From contig DF237109.1 in assembly GCA_000708835.1 (NCBI GenBank), positions 62,001 through 126,000 on the forward strand: a stretch of 64,000 nt of DNA. Reading direction: 5' to 3'. The notes under the pieces are model-generated. The model was not told where the DNA came from, searched no databases, and worked only from the letters and a program-made list of their open reading frames with translations. Within the stretch, counting starts at the first letter, position 1, and each line of letters opens with the position of its first letter. Below, piece after piece: positions 37,144 to 49,900 of the stretch. A program made the position numbers and the translations under genes. This DNA comes from Klebsormidium nitens (lineage: Eukaryota > Streptophyta > Klebsormidiophyceae > Klebsormidiales > Klebsormidiaceae).

Positions 37144-40100
37144 TCATGCCTTTCTCCGCTTCTTCTTCCTTCGCCTCCGCTCCTCCTCACTATCTTCGCT
37201 CTCGCTGTCACTCTCACTGCAAGAGCCAGCGATGCCACATATATCAGAAACAGCAAACACTCCCACCGTTATTCTGAACAAAGAGAGGTTCAGGAAACAC
37301 ACCCGACGCAAGGGATACTGAGAAACCCAGCACGACTGCATGTCAGGGGCAGCGATCAGAAAAGATTGATCGGTCTGTCCAATTGACACAACAAACAATT
37401 TTGACCCTGTGTCTCTCGTTCTTTGCATTCGTCACATCATGCTGCATCACATGCGCAGACTAGCTAAGGAGCTGCAAAGTTTCCTAGAAAGACTTTGGCT
37501 TTGCACGTTCAGTATGAACACAGAATCTTGGCAAGCCTTCACTTCAAACCGCTTCTCGCCTCACCTGTCGCTGTCCGACTCCGAGTCGCTCTCGCTGTCA
37601 CTGTCGCTCTCGGAGTCGCTGTCAGTGCCGCTGCTGGATGCGTCCGCCTGCAACATAGACAAGTAAGGACTGGGCTTAACAGGTTGCGAGCGCTCAGGTA
37701 AGCTCCAAAGGGAAGGCAGTCCTGAATCTCGCAATAGGACACCCGTTGAACACTGACGGACCGCCTAAATCAAACGCCTCAGCGCCCTCGATTGAGGACT
37801 TGAGTATCTCATAAGCGTTGATGACGCTCGATGCAATGACACGAAGCCTTCTCTCGCACACGTGGCTGCCGACCTCTCTAGACCGAAGTGAAGTCCTTTT
37901 GGAAAAGGTAACAACTGAAGGACTGGCACACGCACGGTGGCTGCATCCCCGCTGTGATCAGCTTCTTGGAACATGCCCGACACAGATTGCATTGCGCGGA
38001 TAAATGACTCAGGTGCGACTGAAAAAGCGAATTGGTGTTTGTAGAATGGAAGCAAAGGAGAAAACACGGAATTTCTTTTCGAACACTGGGATTCAAAACG
38101 CATGTGGATATCATGCTGCCAAGCCACTGGGCACGTGCAAAGGTAGCAAAGACAAGGAACTCTTAGCCGAGAGAAACGCTGACCCAGGATGGAGTGGTTC
38201 CCTGGCGGCTGCTGCATTGGTCCTTGACGTGGAAAAAGCAAGAAGAGTCCAAAGCAGCCAAGCCATGCAGAGGCCGAAGACAGAGGCATAAACGAGTATA
38301 GGCTTCAAAGCTCGAGGCGCCAGCTGGCGGCGGGGCGCGCACCTGCGGGGGCGGCTGCTGCTGCATGATCTGCTTGGGCATGTTCTTGAGGTGCTCGCGC
38401 AGGCCGTCGGTGAGCCCCCCGAGCCCGATGGACGTGAAGAAGTTGATCGAGAAGCGCGTGTTCTTGGGCGTGTCCCGCGGGAAGATGCCCTCCACGTCAG
38501 CAGTGTGCAGCGGGTCCGTCAGCCGCGCGTTCAGCTGACGCAGGCCCAGGTGCTCCGACAGCTCCTGAAACCGCGGGTTGATAATTGCGTTTAGAGAAGG
38601 GTCAGATCCAGACGATGGGACGGGGACGGGGACAAGTGTACACGAACGCAAAGCTCTTGTAAACATCACCGTAACACGGTCGAAGGGAGGGGCTGCTCGG
38701 GCAGCTTCGCAGAAACTAGATTGAGAGGCAAGAGCAACGTCTGCGACCACAGGCTGAGGGTTCAAGATGCTTTCCGAGGCACCGAAAAACCTTGAAGCAA
38801 CAGGAGAAGGATACGTGCAAGGGTAAGCCGATCGCAAAACGACCGGACGAAGAGTGATGGTAAACCATGATTTGAACAGTGATGTTTCCCAGGGAGTTAA
38901 GGACACCTCTAGATGCACAGGCCAGAAAAAAGATCTAATTGGACTAACGGAGCAGCGCATGCGGGGCCGCACCTGGAAGAGGATCTTGATGAAGATGCGC
39001 GAGGAGGAGGTGGTGTCCTCCTCGGTGAGGCGGATGTAGCCCAGCACCTGCCACTCCAGCGCGTCCGTGCCCAGCAGGTGGGCAAAGAACTTGGCCACGT
39101 TGCGCAGCTTGTTCGTCTCCAGCCTGCGCACGTGGAAAAAGCGGACAGTCAGAAGATGGGGCGGGTGAACATGTCGAAAGGAAAACCGCAAACGGGTCCT
39201 CCGTCGTTGCGTTGAGTTCTAAGTGCAAACTATCGGAAAGAGGAAAGTAAGGCCTCTCTTTCCCGGACAAAGTCTGACTTTGGGGAGCTTTCGCCTGACC
39301 AAAACAACAACCCCTTGACTGCCGTTGTTTCGCAATCCATGACGAGTGCATCTGATGAAAGCGGGTTTTCAAATATGCTCGACATGCTTGTATGCATCTA
39401 CACCTGCTTTCAAAGCAGGGAAAAGAGCTGCGAGAGCCCAAACTTTTTGTAGCGAACACGCCAAAGCTGGAAAATCGTAACTTTGACGCACCTGTGGATC
39501 ATGGAGTACTGCTTGACGAAGCACTCCTCGAAGTTGGCCTGGTAGGTGCGGTTGAGGTTGCAGAAGCGCTGCCCCAGCAGGCCGTAGTAGCGCATGTACG
39601 TGCGCTCCTGGCTGCAGCACTCCAGCAGCATCAGGCACACCTCCATCTGGGGCACAGCACAGCACGGACAACGGTCAGCATGACGTCAGCCAGCTCGTGC
39701 AGCTGCCAATCATCGCATTCGGCGAGCACCAGTAGTCGACAATCAAGTGTTGATAGTACGTGACCAGAAGACAGGCTCATGATTATATCTGGACTTCTTG
39801 GCAGGCTTTTGCTGGCAGACACCTCAGCTTTGATCTGGCTCGTTTCACGGACAGCGTTTTTTCATATCGTGGCAGACAACGGGAAACCAGGAGAGCGCCC
39901 GCAGCTGCAAGAGTTCACCCGCAACATAGGTCCATGCATAAAGCCGACATCTGCACGCCAATCCGAGGCCCACAGGAAGACAAACCGCTTGCTTGAAGGA
40001 ACTGTGGACTAGCAAGACTTAAAACCCAAGAGTTTGAAATCGACAAATCCGACAATTCCGCCCAAAAATCCCTAGCCCCGGTCGGCCTTACCTCTTGCCC

Positions 40101-42801
40101 AGGCGCCAGGTGTATCTTGAGCAGCTTGTGGCCCGCCTCCTCAAAATCGACGCTGGACATGATGGTCAGGTAGATCGTACGCCGCAGGTTCACCAGGTTG
40201 GTCTCCGTCTCGTCGCGGATCTGCATCTGCTCCTCCGTTTCTTCCTCGTCCTCTTCGTCGCTCTCTTCTTCGTCGTCCTCGCCCTCCTCGCCACCTTCTT
40301 CCTCAGACTCCTGCAACAAAGTTACGCAAAAATCTCAAACGTGCCCAGGCGCGCTTTCAGGAAGAAAACGCGTTTCGATTGCACTACAGCAAGTAAGGGC
40401 TTGAATGAATGACAGCGGGTAGTCACGGGTCTGGAACAGGGATCTGGGTAAGTGCTCAGTGTCCGAGTCGGTCAGTAGGACGAGTTCGCCCTCTCTAGTT
40501 CGATTCAGACAGTCACCAAAGTTGAAACAGACCTTAGTCGGAGACCTATGGCAGCCAGACCTTTATGCTAGCATTTTCTCCAACCAAGACCTGCTCTGCC
40601 TTACCTCTCCAAGAAGCTCCTTCTTGACCTTCTCGTAGGCTGCCTCGTCTTCCAGGTAAGTGGGGCTCTCCTTGAAGATGTCTGCACCAACAATCAGGGA
40701 ATGATCAAAACTCCATCGCAAATTGTAAGAAAGGGCTATGAGGACCTGAACTGTGCGCCGAGCAGAAAACCAAAGTGCTCAATCGTGCACAAATCAGAAA
40801 CCAAACAGCTAGGATGGGCAAGTGTAACCACTTCAATAACTACTTCAATAGTTGGATACCGAGGACGCTGATGCAACACTGGTCAATTCAGCACACCCGT
40901 GATCGAAACGACCTGACACAAGCGGCTTGCCAAAGATGCTTTTGCTGAAAACCCACAACTTCCTAACCATGATAGAAACGACCTGCCACAAATGGCTTGC
41001 CTCAGTATCTGAAAGAGGCTTCTGTTAAGAAACCATAACTTCAGAATCGGCTGCGCTCCTTGACAGGAGGCTTTTTGCATGATCAAAGAATCGCACACTC
41101 ACCTAGCGCTGTCTCGGGGTCCAAGTTGTCCTCCAGCGACACCTCGTGCGTGATCTGGTCTTCCGTTTCAACCAAATCCAAATCTTTCCCCACGGCAGGG
41201 AACGCCTCAAACTTGGTCCGCCTGGCCGCCGACAGGTCCTCGAAGATGTACTGCGCCCGCAGCCCAACTTCGCCTTCTTGCGCAATCCTGCGCATTGCCT
41301 CGAAGATGCCGTGCAGCCCCTGAGGCGACATGTCCGCCAGAGTCGCTCCGACTTCCTTCACAAAACCCGCAGCAACCTCAAAGCTGTCCTCTGTTGGCTT
41401 TTCCAGGAGCAGCGTGAGCAGCTCGAGCGCGATCACCTCGTGGGCGACTTGCTGGTTGACTAGGTGCGCGATCATTTTGACCGCCGCCAGGCACAGCGGC
41501 TTGTCGTTGCGCTTGAACGCGCGCCGGAACTGCAGCACGACCCTCTTCAGCACTAACTCCCCCAGCTCCGGGAACTTGGTATTAACCACCGCTAGGAGCG
41601 CTGCGTAGACGGGCGTGAACGTGGGCGACGCGAGCTGGGATTTGAGCAGGGAACGAGCGAACAAGCCCCGCCCACGAATCAGGTTCTCGGAGAAGAGCTC
41701 GAGCACGATGTTGCGGATGTTGGCCGTGTTGACTTTGTTGATGAGCCCGTTGATCGACTTGCGCAGCGCATCCCACGTGAGCCGTTGATACTCCTTGCTA
41801 GCCTTGTCATCCACCGCTTGCATCATCCGCGCCAGCTTGAACGGGGGGATGTACGCACCCCCCGTCCGCGTAAGCGCCGCAATGTTCGCTCTCGCCGGGC
41901 CGTTTGCAACAACCGGAGCCTTTCCGTTTGCTCCGTCGGGCTCGGTTCGCTCTTCCCTCAGCTCCTTATCTCTCCCGTTTTCATCCTCTCGCAAACGAGG
42001 CTCTCCCCGGCCCCTGTCCCGCCTGTCGTCCTCCCTTTCCCCCCTGTCTCTCTTTCTATCTCGATCGCGCCGCTCCCAATCGCCGTCGTCGTTCCCCCGT
42101 CTCCGGTCTTCCCGCCTGTCATCCCCTGTCCTGTCATTATACCGATCTCGACGCCGGTCCCTATACCGATCCTCATCATCATCCCGCCTCCTTTCCCGCC
42201 GGTCATCCTCCCCCCTCCGATCGCGCCGGTCATCATCCCCCCTCCGGTCGCGCCTGTCATCTTCTCGCCGCCTATCCCTCCTCTCCTCATCGCTCCGCCT
42301 GCTACTCCGCTCCTCCCTCCCCCCCCTCCTTTCATCCTCCGGATCGTCCTCCCCCCCATACCTGCTTAATTTCCTCAACTCCTCATCCTCCGGCACTTCT
42401 TCCAGCCTCTCGCCCCCGGCTCTCCCCATTCTCTTCCGAGGACTCATCGGGCTGGGGCTGGGACTCCGCTGCCCCCTCCGGTGGTCCGGCGTCGCTTTTG
42501 GCGGCTTCAGCATGACGATCCTCTCGGGCGTCGGGCTCGGCGTCACGCTCGCGTTTGCGCGCCTGACGGGCGCCTCCCCATCCGCTGTGGGGCTGAAGTG
42601 GGGGCTAGCTTCGTCGGCTCGGGGACTGGGGCTCCGCAGGAGGGGGGACCGCGGCCCCTCTTGTGGGAGGGGTCCGGACGGCGCATGGTGTTCCTCTGCT
42701 TCGGGCGACATGCTGCGGCTGAGCAGCGGCTCGAAGGGGGAGCTCAGGCCGCCAGCGCTGACGTCAGGGCTTGGGCTGCGGTCTCCCGAGGGTTCCGCCA
42801 T
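37144..42801 (-). CDS. CWC22: Pre-mRNA splicing factor CWC22
   Basis: Eight exons (41103-42801, 40605-40681, 40092-40310, 39492-39646, 38973-39123, 38343-38564, 37565-37647, 37144-37216) give 892 residues. The first 300 are Ser/Pro then a very Arg/Asp-rich tract. A MIF4G domain follows ([14 protein letters not shown] through [17 protein letters not shown]), then an acidic linker and the MA3 domain ([40 protein letters not shown]). The CWC22 signature comes next ([50 protein letters not shown]), and an Ser/Asp/Glu then Arg/Lys tail. CWC22 recruits eIF4A3 to the spliceosome and is required for exon-junction-complex deposition. The tail is built from two small exons whose serine-acid repeats make their exact splice choice slightly less sure. 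Confidence 0.94.
40901..41035. repeat. 70-base tandem duplication in a CWC22 intron
   Basis: Copies start at 40901 and 40971. Both begin GAT(C/A)GAAACGACCTG and share CACAA..GGCTTGCC and a final CACAACTTC/CATAACTTC block. The duplication lies in the intron between exons 1 and 2 and does not copy exon sequence. Confidence 0.75.
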
Positions 42802-43909
42802 GGCAGCAAGGCTGTGAATTAAACTGCAGGGGGAAGATTCCTGTTGATGCGCAACATTGAACCTGTGGAAAAGCGAGACAACAGAGGACGGCCAAAAGAA
42901 TCTGATCGTAAACTGACGGTTTTACAATCATATTAAGGGTCCACAGGAGCCTGTATGCAGCAGCCCAGAGACACTGCAAAAGCCTCGGCCTTGATCCATC
43001 TTGCACAGGGTGGCCCAGTATACCTGATGCAGGCAAGGCAACATCGTCATGCAACCTGAACTCGGCTGCCGCGGCCGTTATGCACAATTGCGGAGCCGGA
43101 TCAACCAGTAAGTGCACCCTTGTGTGCACCTTTTCCTTGCCAAATCGTAGGTCGACTGTTGCAACTGTGCAATTGCTAAGACTTCTGGTTCCTTGACTTT
43201 CAAGATAGCTTCCAAGAGCTTGGAAAGTGAGGACCTTTACCATCAAGTTCAGGAGCAGAAACAAGCAGATGGAAACTTGCGGGCAAAGGCGTAGTCCTCA
43301 AGCTACAATTCCACTTCAAGAAAGCAATCTTAAAACCCAGTAGGTCCCGCTGAAGTAGCGGAAGAAGCAGGAGCATACCTCACCTTACGAATGAGCTTTA
43401 AAGTGCAAGGAGTAGTCAAACCCGACTAAGGTGCATACAATCAGGGAACGAGTGCTTCCGCTAGCAGCGCCTCTGAACAGAAGCCCGCAATATTAGAGCT
43501 CCAACGGGAGCAGCGCCTACCAACATCGCTGCCCAAGGCACAAACAGGTTACAACTTATACAGGCTGCAGTGGCAAAGTTGCGCCCTGTTCCTCCTCCGA
43601 TACTGCACGAGCTCTGAAAAAGGTCCCTGTGCAGATTGCGCGGCACAGCATGCGAAAATTAGTAATTGGGATGAAACGCTCTTCCAAAGTAAGGAGTCAG
43701 TTGTGTCTGCGCGTAACAGACATTGAATCGAGGAAGAAGCCTCTAGCTGAGCTGCGGGGGAAGACACTGCTTGGGTAGGGGTGCTTGCAAGAGCGCCTGC
43801 GCTTTCAGTTTCTGGTTGGGCGCATGGCCTGAGACATTGACGTCAACATACCGTAGTGGACATCACCAATCTTTAGCAGTAGCTTTGAAGGCCCTTGCAA
43901 GTGTTCCCC
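42802..43909. promoter_or_regulatory. Divergent spacer between CWC22 and plastid L4
   Basis: A 1,108-base head-to-head region with both 5' UTRs. No exon with recognisable coding content was found. Confidence 0.55.
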
Positions 43910-45993
43910 ATGGCGACTGCCGCTGTCGCTCGCACAGTGGGCAGTGCTGGCGGTGTCTCCTGCCGAGCAAAGGCCAGCGTGTGCTCCTCTTCCCGCCCTT
44001 TCCTTGCCTTCTCAGGCCTCAAGTCCAACACTCTGTTGCTGAAGCAGCAGCGAGATGCATTCCAGCTGGCACGATGCAACAAGCGGACGGCCGGTGTGGT
44101 AATGGCGGCAACCCTCGACCTGTTGGACTTTTCAGGCAAGCCTCTCGGCACAGAGACCCTTGACTTGAACGCTGCCAGGCCCGAGACGGCGCGCGCAGTT
44201 GTTCACAGGGGTCTGATCACAGAGCTCCAGAATAAGAGGCAGGGGAATGCGCACACCAAGACCCGGTCTGAGGTTCGGGGGGGAGGCAGGAAGCCGTACA
44301 AGCAAAAGGGCACGGGCAATGCTAGGAGGGGGTCCACCCGGTCGCCGTTGATTGTGGGGGGAGGAGTTGCATTTGGGCCGAGGTCAAAGAGCTGGAGGAT
44401 CAAGATGAACAAGAAGGAGAAGCGGCTGTCCATCAGCACGGCGCTGCAGAGTGCGGCGACTAGCACAGTTGTGGTGGAGGACTTCGATGACAAGTTTGAG
44501 GAGCCGAGCACAAAGAAGATGATCAGTGCATTGCAAAGGTAGGGTTTGTGGCAAATATTTCAAGGAGTGCCACTGCGACTCTGCATTGGGAGTCGTGCCA
44601 CGCCGTTGATCACTAAGTTCGATGGCGCTTTTCGCTTTTCGGAATGGTTGATTTATTCCACTGGCCTCCTGGTTCTTGCCTCGAGCAGTACGTTTGCGCC
44701 TGTGCTGGTTTCTCTTGTAAATGAACGTACTGGGGGATTGTAGAATGCAGAATGCAGAATGACGCCAAGCTCTCAGACTCACACCCACAATGTCGTGGCT
44801 TTTGGTAATGGTGTGACAGGCTGATGGTTGTGCCTGGCCCGTCGTCATCTTTGCTGTCCGTGTAGCACTCCGACTGTTCTGTGTGACGCAGTTTTTCTGT
44901 CCTTTTAGGGAAACTAATCTTGGTCTCGTGGGATTCCTTTTGCGTATCAACCTGGCTAGCATAGTGCTTCCTGGTCTGCAGTGAGAGCAACCTCCTTCAA
45001 AGGAATGCTTTTGTAAGTGGCTGAAGGGTGATGTTCGCATCTGCTACCATATTGGTGCGGCTGCGGAAGCATACAAGGCGCAGGAGCACATTTGTGGCTG
45101 GCTTTTGCACTGTCTCCTCCACACGATGTTCGTTTCGCAGCAAGTGGACCCATAGCGCCACCTGATCAATCCAGCAGCGTTTGCATGACACCTTGTCTAT
45201 CGCCCTTGGCAGTCGCGTACTTGAATTTGATGGTCCTGCTTTACAGAGAAACAGAATGTAGCTTTTCAACCACCAATGTACACATTTGTACACAGTTCGC
45301 TGCACACGATTGGGCATGTGCTGTTATTGACATCCTTTCTGTTTCTCCTTGTCCCCAAAGGCCCGCACCTCAACCAGGAACATTGACATATGCAGTCTCT
45401 GGAGAAGCCTGCTGGTAGCCTGAACTTTCGTGAAGAGGGGGAAAAGTTATCAGCATGTCGTTCCTTGGGAAAACTCATCCAACACAATCAGTGGGTGTTG
45501 GATGGAGTTAAGCCTTTCATTAAAGGAATTGACTACCACATGCAGCAGATGAGAAGTTCCGATCTTTTGCAGGAGTACTGCTAAGACGTCGAAACATCTT
45601 GCAAACCATGGGAGAAGACAGCTTCTCTGTCTTGTATGTTTCTGTATATAATGTATTGTGAGATTTTTGGGCTTTGGAAGCAGCTGGAATCTTGGTTTGA
45701 ATCTGATTTTGGTGTGCAGTTGGGGGGTTGCTGCGGAGGAGGAGCACGTGCTCTTGTTGCTCCACGCCCCCATCCCTCGGGCCGTTGCCAAGTCCATCAG
45801 CAACATCAACAATGCGAAGGTCATGACCCCCGGCGCCGTCAACCTGTACGACATCCTGCGCGCCGACAAGCTGGTCATCACAAAGTCGATGCTGCAGCAC
45901 TTGAACGAGCGATACCCACCCAAGGGTGCGCTCGCGGAAGAGGACGAATCGGAAGAGGAGCCCGCAGCAGAAGCCGCGGAGGAAGCTGCATAA
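43910..45993 (+). CDS. RPL4: Plastid 50S ribosomal protein uL4c precursor
   Basis: Two exons (43910-44538, 45720-45993) give 300 residues. About 60 Ser/Ala/Arg-rich residues form a likely chloroplast transit peptide ending near [12 protein letters not shown]. The mature protein has the uL4 hallmark [37 protein letters not shown] (read in parts), which reaches the exit tunnel, then [57 protein letters not shown]. The Glu/Ala-rich acidic tail is typical of plant plastid L4 and absent in bacterial L4. The 1.2 kb intron falls at AG/T and restores [18 protein letters not shown]. The start ATG gives the only frame with a transit peptide. Confidence 0.94.
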
Positions 45994-46963
45994 GCACTCA
46001 GGTATTGCAATATGATAGAAAGACTTGAGCGAGGGGACCGTTCGCACGAGCCTCCCTGTCTGCCTCGCGTTTTGCACGAGGGGCAGATGTAAAAGTGTTC
46101 AGCGAAGCTTGGAAGGTTGGTAAGCATGTGGATATGCCAGTGTTGTTGATTCGAAAGTCACATGAACGAACTTACTTCGGACTTGACAAGGACGAGCTGC
46201 CATCAGCCATCGGGCATAAAACAGCTGGGATGGTTGCCTTTCATCAACTGGCCGCCTAATACGAGTTGCCGAATATACTCAATATGAGCCTAGCTCGATT
46301 GTCTTCTGCACGTCAGTGCAGTATCATGCATGTTCACGTCTGGCCGGGTTGACCGTCACATGACAAGCAGTTGCATGGTTTGAATGTTGGCTGAGGAAAT
46401 GCACTCAACTTGGCCGCCCTGACGGCCCCAGCCTGCATGCATGCCTGCTGATGCATATATCTGCTGCGCAAGTAGTGAGAGTGCTGATCCGGCTCTGCCA
46501 CTCGAGTATTGTGTCGACCGTCTGTACAACTCGCCGCGGCCGCGGCCGCCTGCGCAGCCATCATTCTCCCATGCTGCATTTGAGTCCTTGGAATCATGGA
46601 TCGGGAAAATCTTGGTATACGCTTCCGATCAGACATCATGCATGTGGTACATTGCACCGCGTATTGAACAGGCTGCACTAGTGGAGCTAACTAGCTATAC
46701 AGCATGCCGTGAGCTCGGACAATTCATGATGCTAGCCCACATGGCCCTGCCAACATGAACATGTACTCGTTGGATGCAATCACATCATGAAGGCGATTGT
46801 CTTGCACACAGGCAACCTACTGTATGTGCAGCGCGAACCAGTGATTGACTGCGCCTGGGCGCCGGCGGCTAGCGTGCACGGGCTTCAAGTTCCGGCTACT
46901 ACGCTTCAGTTGGACAATCAATCTTATATACTCTCTTGAACAGTCCTCCCCAGGAATTGCGTA
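45994..46963. other. Tail-to-tail spacer, no gene seen
   Basis: This lies between the stops of plastid L4 and HEN2. It includes TGCATGCATGCCTGC at 46434-46448 and a CCGCGGCCGCGGCCG tract near 46534. No coding exon is supported. Confidence 0.55.
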
Positions 46964-49900
46964 TCATACATACAAAGAGTTTGCAAAGACGATGCCTCGT
47001 CGTATACTGTCGCTGGCCGTTTGGAACTTCTCCTCCAGGTTCTCGTCCCCGATAGTCTTGGCTGCTGTTCGTAACTGCACCAAGCACACAGCACGTCAGC
47101 GGCCAAATCGATACGGAAGACGGGGCATTGCGGCTTGCTGCATGTCCATCATACCAGTTGCGCGCCAAACGCAAAAACTTGCAAAGCAGAGCCTATCTTC
47201 TGCAGAGGATTCTTACAACAAGCAGTAGTTGTCGCAAACATATTCTGCAAGGTATTATGGCATGAAGATGCTCGGAAATAGAATCCCACATTGTCAACCA
47301 ATCTGACCGGTGATACTCACTTGGTTCAGCAGCTCGTCTAGCCTCCGCATTGCTCGTATTAGACTCCCCTCGAAGTTGTCCGTCAGCTTTATTACTTCAG
47401 AGAACTTGGCACCCTGTCGGTTGAGAAGATAAGTGTCACGAACATGACCTCATTTGGTACCATAACATGAGTAACATAGTCAATTCAGCAAAGTCTGCTT
47501 ACGCCAGATTCGGAGAGGGCTAAAGATTCTGAGCTCCGGTGGTTTAACACGGTTCTGCTACATTGGAAAAACTTTCGTTGCACGCATGTGCGCTACGGCT
47601 GACTTGCCTGACCTGACGATAACCAACAACCCGGCTTTGAATACTGAATCTTAAGAAAGACAATTTTACCACCTGGTGTCTGCAGATCCGAAGACCAAGA
47701 GAGACAGCCTTTGCCACGTGGTTGTCGCAGTTAAGAAGGACAACTTTGAGAACTCCAGAAGGTTAAGTAAGACGGATTTTTGCCACAGGTTTTTATATCA
47801 ACTTGACGGTTAAGACAGACAAGGATTGGGCCGCACCTTGGACCAGGCGTAGACTGCGTCCATGAGGAAGGGCTTGAAGCTGTCGGCATATTCGTCGACG
47901 TCGATCTCGATCTTGCACTCCTCCTGAACCGTCGCCACGTGCGCCGCAGTCTCGCGCAGCGCCGATAGCGGCTCGTGCAGCTCCTTGATCGAATTTACCT
48001 GGCAACCAAAAAGCGGGAGCAGGGATCAACATTGCTTTCATCGTTGCCAAACAACGTCTTTTGTCAGGCGGCTTCTCCGGAAGTCCTTGACTCCGGCTTC
48101 TTGAAAAGATGCATGACGAAGCCTTCTTGCATTGAGAAGGCGGGCAGCAAGTTTCGCCTGTATAAATGACCCACAAGAAAGCTCTCGCTCGTCGTCTTGG
48201 ATCGACGCACCCACTTCAAACCGGGGGCCGAAAAAGGCCTGCTGCCCCCTTCAAGGCGAATTTGTTAGATGTAAGATACCAGCGGACTCAAAGAGGTCTG
48301 CGTCTCATCACGAACCCGCCCCCAACAATGCCAAACTCATTCCTGACCACAAAGCACGCCATTGATGTCCTCCGGTTTTGCTAAGTATGCAAGTCAGAAG
48401 TCTGCTGCAGTGCTCATTCTCCAACGCAGAAGACAGCTATCATATCTACTCGATGCCTCCAGTCCACCAAGTCAAACCTCGTCAAAGAAGAACCAACATC
48501 CCTGCTTCCCACCTGTTTGTTGGACTTCTCCATCTGCATGAAGCAGCTGGCGACGGCCGCGATCTGGTGCGCGTCGAGGCGCGTGAAGACGCCGTTGAAC
48601 ATGAGCTCCGTGACCAGCAGCTCGTCCGCGGTGTCGATCTGGCACGCAGCGCGCCCTTTCAGCTGCACCACGCCGTCGCCGTTTATGTGGCCCAACCGCT
48701 TCAGCACGCGCCCGCGGTTGCGCAGCTCGTCGCGGAAGAGGTGCAGCTGGAAGCGGGGGGGTAAATGTTGATGATTGTAAGAACTCTTCACTTGAACGAA
48801 AGTAGCAGTGGTGCAATGTGCAAAAAAGTATGTGTTGCGCAGCTCGTCGTGGAACAATTGCAGCTGGGGGTGGGGGAGAGACGGGAGTCCCTTTGTTACT
48901 TTGTTTCCAGGAGACAGTGATACGAAGGGGAGCTGGTGAAATAAGTAATTCCGTTACGCAGCTCGTCGCGGAACAGGTGCAGCTGGAAGGTGGGGAGAGG
49001 AAGGGTGGATGAACACGTGAGTGCCCGTTCATTTCACTTTCGAAACGAGGAAGCTAAAATGCCAGACGTGCAGCGAGTGGTCTGGTTGCTCAGTCGTCGC
49101 GGAACAGGTGCAGCCGGGGATGAGGCAGTTTCTTCACATGATCGTCTTGCCGGTATGCAGGAACTGAAGCGCAGTACCTCAACGTTGGCTTACAAAATCG
49201 CAGCTGTGATTAAGAGTAAGGACGGCTTTCTTTTTCGACTTTCCAAGACTGCATGGTCACAGAAAATCATAGCAAGCAGCAATCGATCCGAAAAGCCGGC
49301 CCGTACCTCGACATCAGACACTCGACCAGCAAGAAAGACTCATTCTCAGGCACAGGGAGCGCAACGGCAAGAGTTCTATTTGCCAGAATCTTTTGAAGAT
49401 AACATTGAAGTTCCTCCGTTTGCTTTTTAGGGTTTCAGGGTTTCGGGTTAGGTTTAAAGAACCTAAGGCCCCTAAAACCCTAAAAGTAAGTATGCGCATA
49501 CGCTCGGGGCCCACCTGCGAGTCCGCGGTGGTTTGGAGCTTGAGCTTGGCGGCCTCCGCGTCCAGCTGCGCCTTCTTCTGCATCGCCGCGTACGTCTCCG
49601 CCTCGCTGCCAGACTGCAACATACACGGCGTCGATTGAGCTGCTTTCTGCAGTGCCAAGAACCCATCTCAGGTGGTGTCGAAACATGTGGAGGACAGTAG
49701 CGACGTAAGACCGAAAAGACCATGCAGCAAAGCAGCTCCCGCCTCCTCGTCCTCCTTCCTTTCCTCAGCGGGCAAGGAAACAACAACGAAAGAGACTAGT
49801 CACGAATGACATGACTGAGCATGAGGATGAGTGCGATCCGCCGGAGGCTGACCTTGAAAAGCGGGTGTTCCAGCAGCTCTGTCTCCCTGTCCTGCAGTTG

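Noticed and set aside
41795-42817. 340-residue Ser/Arg-rich open frame on the plus strand
   Set aside because: Antisense of the Arg/Asp repeat in CWC22 exon 1; low complexity explains it.
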